From the NCBI GenBank assembly GCA_947463845.1, contig CANHUM010000123.1, forward strand, positions 1-5,485: a stretch of DNA of 5,485 bases, in the 5' to 3' direction. The stretch's first letter is position 1. Each line of letters starts with the position of its first letter. This document shows, in pieces, positions 1 to 5,485 of the stretch. A program made the translations under genes and the position numbers. Source of the DNA: Comamonadaceae bacterium. Its GTDB lineage: Bacteria; Pseudomonadota; Gammaproteobacteria; Burkholderiales; Burkholderiaceae_C. The notes under the pieces are model-generated. The model saw only the letters and a program-made list of their open reading frames with translations. It searched no databases and had not been told where the DNA came from.

Positions 1-1059
1 CAGGTCTTTGTGGATGAAGTAATCCATGGTGTTGCGGGCCGTGTATTGCTGGATGTACTTGGCCAGCAGCGGGCGCTTTTTTTGCGTGTCGGTGGGCACG
101 GGCTCGGCCAGCAGGGGCAGGTAGCGGGTGTCGGCCTTTTCCAGTGTTTGCAGCGCACGCAAAAACACATCGGCCATCCAGTGCGCGGGCACATCGCCTT
201 TGTTTTTGAAGTCGTATTGGGTTTTGAGCGCGGCCTCTGTGGCGGCGTCGATGGGGTAGCCCTCGGGCAGCACCTTGTACTCAAAGTTGAGCACCAGCTC
301 GCCCTGTTCGTTGAATGCCACCGGGTTGGACAGCAGGGGAATGAATTCGCGCTTTTGGTCTGCGGCGGCTTTGATGTTGCCGTGCTCGCCCTCTTGCGCT
401 TGGGCCAGGTGCATGTGCACTTTGAGCGGCTGGCCATCGGTTGTGGCGTCACCAAAGTCCAGCGCCGTCGCTGCCTGTCCTTTGGCTTCGCGGGTCAGGC
501 GTACGGCTTCGGTAAGGTCAAAGCTGAAATTGTTCAGGTATTCGCCGCTTTTGATGTAGTACTGGTCTTTGTTGGCCCAGTGCAGGTACACCTCGCGCCC
601 GTCGTAGGGCACGCTGTAGGGTGCGGCGCGGCTGTCGTTTTCGCGGGCGTAGTAGCGCTTGCTCAAAAAGTCACCGTTGTCGTAATACCGTTCAAAGAAG
701 CGGTACAGGTGGTCGTAAATCTCGGCTTCGGTGTTGCCGCCTTCCAGTGCCAGCTTGTAGGCGGCGCGGGCTTGCATGACGGGTGGCGTGGCTTCTGGGT
801 CAGCTGCACCAAAGCTTTTGGCCTGTTCGATGGCCTCGGCCACTTTCAGCTCGGCATGCTGCACACGGCCTGCGCTTTCGGCCCCAAAAGCGGCTTCGAT
901 TTCCTTGAGCAAATCGGTGTCCAGAAACTGGGTGATCTGCTGGCTTTTGGCGTGCATGATTTTGTATAGGCCAAAGTCCAGCTCGGGTTTGTCGAGCTGG
1001 AACAGTTCTTTCAGCAGGGCTTTGAGGCGGTCGCGTTGTTTGGTGTTGCGGGTGTTCAT
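1..1059 (-). CDS. Site-specific DNA methyltransferase (Type III-like), N-terminal 353 residues, cut by window edge
   Basis: The frame is open without a stop from the ATG at 1059-1057 to position 1, giving 353 residues of a longer protein. An in-frame TAA at 1071-1069, four codons upstream, fixes the start at this ATG. Residues 27-35 read LDFGLYKIM, residues 121-131 FFERYYDNGDF, residues 157-170 YLHWANKDQYYIK and the last six FIHKDL. I recognise this set from the conserved N-terminal part of large adenine-specific methylases annotated as site-specific DNA-methyltransferase or Type III Mod-like, which are often close to 900-1000 residues long. The catalytic DPPY motif and the AdoMet-binding motif are not in the visible part, so the activity is inferred from N-terminal resemblance only. 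The protein would methylate adenines in host DNA, either as the self-marking arm of a restriction or defence system or as a methylase-nuclease fusion. It is the third gene of the operon, 22 bp after the ATPase gene. It could also be a catalytically dead relative; the sequence beyond the edge decides. Confidence 0.75.
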   Translation of the reverse strand, partial: MNTRNTKQRDRLKALLKELFQLDKPELDFGLYKIMHAKSQQITQFLDTDLLKEIEAAFGAESAGRVQHAELKVAEAIEQAKSFGAADPEATPPVMQARAAYKLALEGGNTEAEIYDHLYRFFERYYDNGDFLSKRYYARENDSRAAPYSVPYDGREVYLHWANKDQYYIKSGEYLNNFSFDLTEAVRLTREAKGQAATALDFGDATTDGQPLKVHMHLAQAQEGEHGNIKAAADQKREFIPLLSNPVAFNEQGELVLNFEYKVLPEGYPIDAATEAALKTQYDFKNKGDVPAHWMADVFLRALQTLEKADTRYLPLLAEPVPTDTQKKRPLLAKYIQQYTARNTMDYFIHKDL

Positions 1060-1081
1060 GGTTGGTGCTTATTTATTTGAA
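1060..1081 (-). promoter_or_regulatory. Short AT-rich leader before the methyltransferase gene, no clear Shine-Dalgarno
   Basis: The 22 bp between the ATPase stop and the methyltransferase ATG read, on the coding strand, as an A/T-rich stretch (AAATAAATAAG) followed by CACCAACC and the ATG. No GGAG-like ribosome binding site is present at the usual distance. An unstructured A-rich leader or re-initiation after the upstream stop would both be compatible with translation. An 11-bp palindrome, TTTGA-T-TCAAA on the coding strand, covers 1076-1086 and includes the TGA stop of the upstream gene. It is too short and lacks the U-tract needed for a terminator. I see no promoter here with a convincing -35/-10 pair. 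Confidence 0.4.
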
Positions 1082-2530
1082 TCAAAGGACTTCCCAGCGC
1101 CCGCCTTTGGTGGGGCCAACGCGGCGGAGCTTGCCTGTCTGCTTGAGTTGGTTGAGGTGGTAATTCACCCCGTCTACGCCAATGCCCGTGGCGTTAGACA
1201 ATTCGGCGGCGGTGATCTCTGGCTGCTGTTGAATCAAGATCAGCAGCCTTTCTTTCATGCGCAGGGGGCGTCCACTGCTGCTTTCTGTAGCAGTTTCTTT
1301 AGTAGTTTCTTTAGTAGTTTCTTTGGTAGTTTCTTTGGTAGTTTCTTTGGTAGTACCGCCCGTTTCTTGGGTAGTCACTGCGGTCGCACTGGACCGTTCA
1401 AAGCTGGCCACAAACAGCTGGGCGATCTCGCGGAACTCCACATTGGGGGCGTTTTGCAGGATCAGGGGCATGCCGCGCCCCCAGGCTTCGACCATGTCGA
1501 TGCGCCGGAACAGCTCAGCAATCAGCGGGTTGCGGCGGTGAGAGACGTTGCCCCGGCGCATGGCCTCAAAGGTCAGGCCATCAAAAAGGCCGCCGGGATT
1601 GCGGATTTCGACCCGGTTTTTGTAAACCGCCACCTGCACATAGTCCGGGTGACGCCAGTCGCGGTGGCAAAAGGCATTGATGATGGCTTCGCGCAGGGCA
1701 GCACGCGAGATTTCGGGCACATCCACCCGGCGCATGCCGTCCAGGCGCATGCCGATGTGGATGTTTTTGAGGATGTATTTTTCGGCTTCTTCAATCAGTT
1801 CGAGCACGTCGCCATCGAAGTCATGGCGGTCGAGGATGGTGGCACTGGTGGTGCTGGCAAACACGGCGCAGCGCAGCTGAATGGGCTGGTCGGCAAAGAA
1901 CAGGCGGGCGGCGTTGAGCAGTTGCCCGCCTTGCAGCAGGCCAAGCTTGGTGAGGGCATTGGCTGGGTTGTCCCAAGGCAGGCCGGCCCTTTCCACAAAG
2001 CGGCGGATTTTGGTTTCGTTCAGCTCGGCCAGGGGCGTGGTGCAGGGCTCATTGTCCCAGCGCAGGGCAGCGCTGTTGCGCTTGAGGATCAGGCTTTCGA
2101 GTTCGCGGGCGCTCATTTGCCGGTCTTCGTCAGCCACGCGGATGTAGGCGCGGCCATGTGCGAAATACGGCTTTTGGTGGCCTGTGGCTTGCACGCGCAG
2201 GCAGGTTTTGCCCGCCACGTCCACCGAGGTGATTTCGGGGTAGAGCCGAGGATCGATGTGCACCCCTATGGCTTGCGACACGTCGCGCAGGGTTTTCTCG
2301 TTGGCCATGAGGCCCGCTGGCTTGCCGCTGGGGGCGATGCCAAACCACAGATCGCCCTGCCCGTGTTTGTTGAGCATGGCTACAAGCGAGATCAGGCCTT
2401 GCTTGAGTTCGGCCAGGCTGGTTTTGAATTCGACGGTTTCGGATTCGCTGGGTGGCACGGCGTCTGGCCAGGCGTCTGCACTGGCACCTGGCTCCATGGC
2501 TTGCAGCGCTGACACGGTGTGGTCGGTCAT
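1082..2530 (-). CDS. AlbA_2 (Schlafen-type) / GHKL ATP-binding / winged-helix protein
   Basis: A 482-residue protein counted from the ATG at 2530. Residues about 29-140 match the AlbA_2 (formerly AAA_4) domain, with VEFK at 33-36 and the segment SLVAMLNKHGQGDLWFGI at 48-65. Residues about 275-378 resemble the HATPase_c_4 domain seen in RecG-like regulators: the N-box-like EAIINAFCHRDW at 281-292 and NPGG at 311-314 suggest nucleotide binding. A TTKE repeat linker covers about 393-412. Residues about 424-482 form a winged helix, with the helix-turn-helix at ITAAELSNATGIGVDGVNYHL. Relatives are annotated as ATP-binding or DNA-binding proteins, transcriptional regulators or, misleadingly, RecG-like helicases; no helicase motifs are present. 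The likely role is ATP-dependent control of the operon or nucleic-acid sensing in a defence system; the exact function is unknown. The start overlaps the helicase stop as ATGA. A second ATG at 2542 would add four residues (MDGD) but has no ribosome binding site, whereas GGACGG at 2540-2535 precedes the ATG at 2530. Confidence 0.9.
   Translation of the reverse strand: MTDHTVSALQAMEPGASADAWPDAVPPSESETVEFKTSLAELKQGLISLVAMLNKHGQGDLWFGIAPSGKPAGLMANEKTLRDVSQAIGVHIDPRLYPEITSVDVAGKTCLRVQATGHQKPYFAHGRAYIRVADEDRQMSARELESLILKRNSAALRWDNEPCTTPLAELNETKIRRFVERAGLPWDNPANALTKLGLLQGGQLLNAARLFFADQPIQLRCAVFASTTSATILDRHDFDGDVLELIEEAEKYILKNIHIGMRLDGMRRVDVPEISRAALREAIINAFCHRDWRHPDYVQVAVYKNRVEIRNPGGLFDGLTFEAMRRGNVSHRRNPLIAELFRRIDMVEAWGRGMPLILQNAPNVEFREIAQLFVASFERSSATAVTTQETGGTTKETTKETTKETTKETTKETATESSSGRPLRMKERLLILIQQQPEITAAELSNATGIGVDGVNYHLNQLKQTGKLRRVGPTKGGRWEVL
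1292..1351 (-). repeat. Five tandem 12-bp units encoding the TTKE linker of the ATPase protein
   Basis: On the plus strand the unit is AGTTTCTTTRGT, at 1292, 1304, 1316, 1328 and 1340. The first two copies carry A at the variable position and the last three carry G, otherwise all five are identical. Degenerate copies flank the array: CGTTTCTTGGGT at 1361-1372 matches 10 of 12 bases, and 1280-1291 matches about 8 of 12. On the coding strand each unit gives TTKE in frame, so a gain or loss of copies changes the linker by four residues without a frameshift. The linker joins the GHKL-like domain to the winged helix. It is Thr/Lys/Glu-rich and probably flexible or loosely helical. Confidence 0.95.
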
Positions 2531-2542
2531 GTCACCGTCCAT
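2527..2542 (-). other. Translationally coupled gene overlap (ATGA) with two candidate starts
   Basis: The TGA stop of the helicase (2529-2527) shares bases with the ATG at 2530-2528 of the downstream gene, a typical ATGA coupling overlap. GGACGG at 2540-2535 could act as a weak ribosome binding site; its GGA core sits seven bases before the ATG. A further in-frame ATG at 2542-2540 would give a 16-base overlap but is preceded by TTCACCCTGCA, which has no purine-rich site. I therefore choose 2530. Coupling implies that the two proteins are made in linked amounts. Confidence 0.75.
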
Positions 2543-5481
2543 TGCAGGGTGAACAGGTGTTCGGTCTGCACTTGTTGAGTCATGCGCTGGGTGAGCTGGT
2601 CAATCAGCCGCTCCCTTTTGGCTTGGATGGCATCGGTAACGTCGAAGATTTCTTGCCGCTGCTTACGCTGCAGGCGCTCCAGTTTGGCGATGCGTTCTTG
2701 AATGGTTTGCTGCTCGGTCAGCGTGGGGGCTTGGCGGGCTTCGCGCTGGGCCACTTTGATTTGTTCTTTGGTGTTTTTCAGGGCTTGCTCAACAGCCAGC
2801 TCCATGTCATCTGCCCAGCGGTCGAGCTTGTCGCGGGCTTCTTTGAAGTGCGAGTTATTGGTCTCCAGCGCATGGGCGACGGTGGCATCGGCGTGGCGTT
2901 TGGCTTCTTGTTGTAGGCGGGTGGCTTGGGTCGAATCAGTCAACTTGGCCGCGCCACTGCCATGCAGGGTGGCGGGCGTGGCCATGAGCTTTTCGCAGGT
3001 CTCTTGGTCCAGCGATTGCCCGGCGTCGGACAGCGCCGAGAACAGCAGGTATTCCTGTTTTTCAAAGCTGTCCACCGTGAGCTTTTGCAAACTGAGCACG
3101 CCCGACTGGCCGCGCAGCGCCTCGACCACCGAGACGCGGGCGGGGTTTTGCGCCGGGTCAAACACCAGGCGCTGCACCGGGGTGCTGGCTTGGAAGGCGG
3201 CGTGCACCACCCATTCGCCCAGCGGGTGCGACAGGCGGTAAGTGTGGGCGTCTTGCACTGGCTCGTTCACGGCGAGTGAATTCACGTCGCTGGGTTTTTC
3301 ACGCGAGATGAGGTGGTAGCGGCCTACCGAGATGCCAGCGTACATGCCCGCAGCGGTGGGTGCGGGCAGGTCAAAGCTGAGGTGCTCTTCGTCAAACCAG
3401 GCTTGCCCGGCCAGCACATGGCGGGTCAGGTCCCAAAATCGGCGGCTGAATTGGTTGAGGTGGCTCAGGGTGTCCTGCCGCTGCAGGCGCAGGCGTTCGT
3501 GCACTTCGGCGTCAAACACTTCCAGCAGTTGGCTGCGGGTTTGCGCCATGCGTTCGTCAATGGCGGGTTTCATGGCCTGGCCCAACGCGGCAAAAGCGTC
3601 GTCGATTTGCTCGGGCGTGCGGCAGGTGCGGTAGATATCCAGAATGCGCCGCTCGATGTCGACCCCGGATTCGATGCTGCCCAGCACTTCATCAGACGCG
3701 CCAAACACGCCGTCAAACAGTTTGAACTTGACGGCCAGCAGCTCCAACACGCGGGCGTCGGCGTGGTTGCGTTCGTTGAAGAAGTTGATGACCACCACGT
3801 CGTGCTTTTGGCCGTAGCGGTGGCAGCGCCCGATGCGCTGCTCCACGCGCTGAGGATTCCAGGGCAGGTCGTAGTTGATAACCAGTGAACAAAACTGCAT
3901 GTTCACGCCCTCGGCGGCGGCTTCGGTGGCGATGAGGATGTCGGCTTCGTCCCGAAAGTGCTCGATCAGCGCGGTGCGGATGTCGATGTCGCGCGAGCCG
4001 CTGATGCGGCCCGTGCCTTGGTTGGCCGTGAGCCAGCGTTCATAGATGCTGCTGGCTTCGGGGCCAGCGTTGGTGCCGCTGAACAGCACCACTTTGCCTG
4101 CGTGGCCGTTTTGCTCCAGAAAGCGTTTGAGGTATTCCTGCGTGCGGCGCGACTCGGTGAAGATGAGCGCTTTGCGTTGGGCGGTACCGCCCGTTTGCAT
4201 TTGGGCCAATGCGTTGAAGCCCACGTCCAACGCTTGCAGCAAGGCGATGGTTTTGGTGTCGGTGCCCATGCCTTGCGCCCAGGCGTGCAGGCGGTCCAGC
4301 TCGGCAAATTCGGCGTTCAGGCGTTGGCGGTCAAGCTGGGCGGGGTCTGTGGGGGCGGCAGTTTCTTGTGCTTCTTCGCTGGCGTTGAGGATTTCGTCCA
4401 GCAGGTCTTCTTCCATTTCCTCTTGGCTGACCAGAGTTTCGATCCAGTCGTTTTGGTCCCAGTCGGCGATGTTCTGGATTTTTTCGTCGCGCAGTTTTTG
4501 CAGGCGCTCTTTCATCACCCCCAAAGTGCCCGCAATGGCCAGCGAGCTGGACGCCAGCAGCTTGCGCAGCACCAGCTCGGTCAGGTGGCGTTGGCAGCGG
4601 GGGATGGCGTAGCTGTCTTCGCGGGTCAGGTAGTCGCTGACGGCTTCATAAAAGCGGTGTTCGTCGTCCGTAGACCGGAACTTTTGCGTGATGGCTTTGC
4701 GCTCGGTGTACTTGATGTACTCCGTCACGTCTTTGCGCAGGGTGCGTTTGCAAAAGCTGTCCAGCCTTTGGCGCAGCCCAGCCAAGTCGCTGCCCGCCCC
4801 CGTGAACTGGCTTTTGAAGGCGTTCAGGTCTCCAAAGATGCTGTCGTCGATCAGGATGGACAGGCCGTACAGCTCCAAAATCGAGTTTTGCAGCGGCGTG
4901 GCAGTCAGCAGCAGCTTGCGGCTGTCACCTGTGGCCCAGCGGATGGCTTGGCCAATTTTGTTGCTCTCGCGGTAGGCGTTGCGCAGTTTGTGGGCTTCGT
5001 CGATGACGACCAAGTCCCAGGCCATGGACCGCACCTCTTCTTTGATACGGGTGGCGTAGGCATACGACATGACCACCACGGCTTTTTGACGCAACGGAGC
5101 CAAGCCTTGGCGCTGCGCTTCGCGCCAGGTTTTCGAGTCCAGCACCACAGCGGGTAGGTTGAACTTGTCTTGCAGTTCCAACGCCCATTGCTTGCGCAGC
5201 GATGCGGGGCAAATGACCAGCAGCTGCCGCTTGCGCTCGGCCCAGTATTGGCACAGCACGATGCCCGCCTCGATGGTCTTGCCCAGGCCCACTTCGTCGG
5301 CCAACAACACCCCCTTGCTCAGCGGCGAGCGCAGCGCAAACACGGCCGCCTCGATCTGGTGCGGGTTCAGGTCCACGCTGGCGTTAAAAAGCGCCTGGCT
5401 CAAACGGTCGAGCCCGCCGCCTGCGTGCTGCAGGGTCAGGTCGTGCGCGATGTATTTGGCTTGGTGGGGGGTCAGGTGCAT
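2527..5481 (-). CDS. SNF2-family DNA helicase/translocase of a defence-type operon
   Basis: A 984-residue superfamily 2 motor. Lobe 1 has motif I DEVGLGKT at 62-69, motif II DEAH at 161-164 and motif III TATP at 193-196. Lobe 2 has KALIFTES at 437-444 (motif IV region), ATEAAAEGVNMQ at 518-529 (motif V) and QRIGRCHRYGQ with its arginine finger at 548-558 (motif VI). These are the SNF2/RapA-like patterns, so the protein should use ATP hydrolysis to move along double-stranded DNA; strand separation is not implied. An insert of about 165 residues (270-435), partly acidic, separates the lobes. Residues about 690-850 form a domain I do not recognise, and 852-965 look like a long charged coiled coil. 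No nuclease motif (PD-(D/E)XK, HKD or HNH) is visible. The start at 5481 lies four bases from the edge; MHLTPHQAKY looks like a normal family N-terminus, but an earlier start cannot be excluded. It is the first visible gene of the operon and overlaps the ATPase gene by four bases. From memory, close relatives occur beside Type III-like methylases, and the DISARM protein DrmD is a more distant functional parallel. Confidence 0.93.
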   Translation of the reverse strand: MHLTPHQAKYIAHDLTLQHAGGGLDRLSQALFNASVDLNPHQIEAAVFALRSPLSKGVLLADEVGLGKTIEAGIVLCQYWAERKRQLLVICPASLRKQWALELQDKFNLPAVVLDSKTWREAQRQGLAPLRQKAVVVMSYAYATRIKEEVRSMAWDLVVIDEAHKLRNAYRESNKIGQAIRWATGDSRKLLLTATPLQNSILELYGLSILIDDSIFGDLNAFKSQFTGAGSDLAGLRQRLDSFCKRTLRKDVTEYIKYTERKAITQKFRSTDDEHRFYEAVSDYLTREDSYAIPRCQRHLTELVLRKLLASSSLAIAGTLGVMKERLQKLRDEKIQNIADWDQNDWIETLVSQEEMEEDLLDEILNASEEAQETAAPTDPAQLDRQRLNAEFAELDRLHAWAQGMGTDTKTIALLQALDVGFNALAQMQTGGTAQRKALIFTESRRTQEYLKRFLEQNGHAGKVVLFSGTNAGPEASSIYERWLTANQGTGRISGSRDIDIRTALIEHFRDEADILIATEAAAEGVNMQFCSLVINYDLPWNPQRVEQRIGRCHRYGQKHDVVVINFFNERNHADARVLELLAVKFKLFDGVFGASDEVLGSIESGVDIERRILDIYRTCRTPEQIDDAFAALGQAMKPAIDERMAQTRSQLLEVFDAEVHERLRLQRQDTLSHLNQFSRRFWDLTRHVLAGQAWFDEEHLSFDLPAPTAAGMYAGISVGRYHLISREKPSDVNSLAVNEPVQDAHTYRLSHPLGEWVVHAAFQASTPVQRLVFDPAQNPARVSVVEALRGQSGVLSLQKLTVDSFEKQEYLLFSALSDAGQSLDQETCEKLMATPATLHGSGAAKLTDSTQATRLQQEAKRHADATVAHALETNNSHFKEARDKLDRWADDMELAVEQALKNTKEQIKVAQREARQAPTLTEQQTIQERIAKLERLQRKQRQEIFDVTDAIQAKRERLIDQLTQRMTQQVQTEHLFTLQWTVT

Positions 5482-5485
5482 CCGA

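Noticed and set aside
10..969. Open frame on the plus strand (319 codons) opposite the methyltransferase N-terminus
   Set aside because: The minus-strand frame here gives a recognisable methyltransferase N-terminus without stops. The plus-strand product is a Val/Gly/Phe-rich shadow with no family resemblance.
1076..1086. Palindrome between ATPase and methylase genes considered as a terminator
   Set aside because: The stem is only 5 bp and AT-rich, has a one-base loop and no following T-tract. The tight gene spacing also argues for read-through.
776..2512. Long open frame on the plus strand (578 codons) opposite the ATPase gene
   Set aside because: It lies antisense to two genes with clear domains, its product has no recognisable motif, and its Ser/Phe-rich repeat is only the reverse of the TTKE repeat. 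Long antisense frames are common in GC-rich coding DNA.
1082..2530. Annotation of the middle gene as a RecG-like ATP-dependent DNA helicase
   Set aside because: No Walker A, DEAD/DEAH or motif VI is present. The resemblance is to AlbA_2/HATPase_c_4 proteins that databases often label RecG-like by inheritance.
1353..4196. The 13-mer GTACCGCCCGTTT occurs at 1353-1365 and at 4184-4196
   Set aside because: Both copies lie inside coding sequence and encode similar short peptides (TGGT context). One shared 13-mer in 5.5 kb is close to what chance allows, and there is no other sign of a direct repeat or recombination site.
3958..5157. Open frame on the plus strand (399 codons) opposite the helicase motor
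   Set aside because: It is antisense to the conserved SNF2 motifs, and its composition (Ala, Val, Gln, Phe) is what reverse reading of that gene produces.

Overview
The window is one arm of a GC-rich bacterial chromosome or large element. All three supported genes lie on the minus strand and are read from the right edge toward the left. GC richness, codon choice and general protein style suggest a proteobacterium, perhaps a betaproteobacterium of the Comamonadaceae type. That placement is an impression with no phylogenetic marker behind it.

In transcription order the genes are: (1) 5481-2527, a complete 984-residue SNF2-type (superfamily 2) helicase/translocase with all the main motor motifs, a helical insert between the motor lobes and a long charged C-terminal coiled coil; (2) 2530-1082, a 482-residue protein with a Schlafen-type AlbA_2 domain, a GHKL-like ATP-binding domain and a C-terminal winged helix, the last two joined by a linker of five perfect or near-perfect TTKE repeats encoded by a 12-bp tandem repeat; (3) 1059 to beyond position 1, the first 353 residues of a large protein that resembles the N-terminal region of Type III-like site-specific adenine DNA methyltransferases. 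Its catalytic part lies outside the window.

Genes 1 and 2 overlap by four bases (ATGA), and genes 2 and 3 are separated by 22 bp, so the three almost certainly form one operon. Nearly every base is coding. No tRNA, rRNA, CRISPR, insertion sequence or convincing terminator is visible, and the operon promoter must lie beyond the right edge.

The combination of helicase, ATPase and methylase is typical of antiviral/restriction-modification loci. From memory, defence-system surveys have used the name HMA (helicase, methylase, ATPase) for gene sets of this composition. A working model is that the methylase marks host DNA, the SNF2 motor inspects or remodels unmodified DNA, and the AlbA_2/GHKL/winged-helix protein is a regulator or effector. 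A nuclease gene would be expected to the left of the window, after the methylase. None of the three visible proteins has a recognisable restriction nuclease domain.
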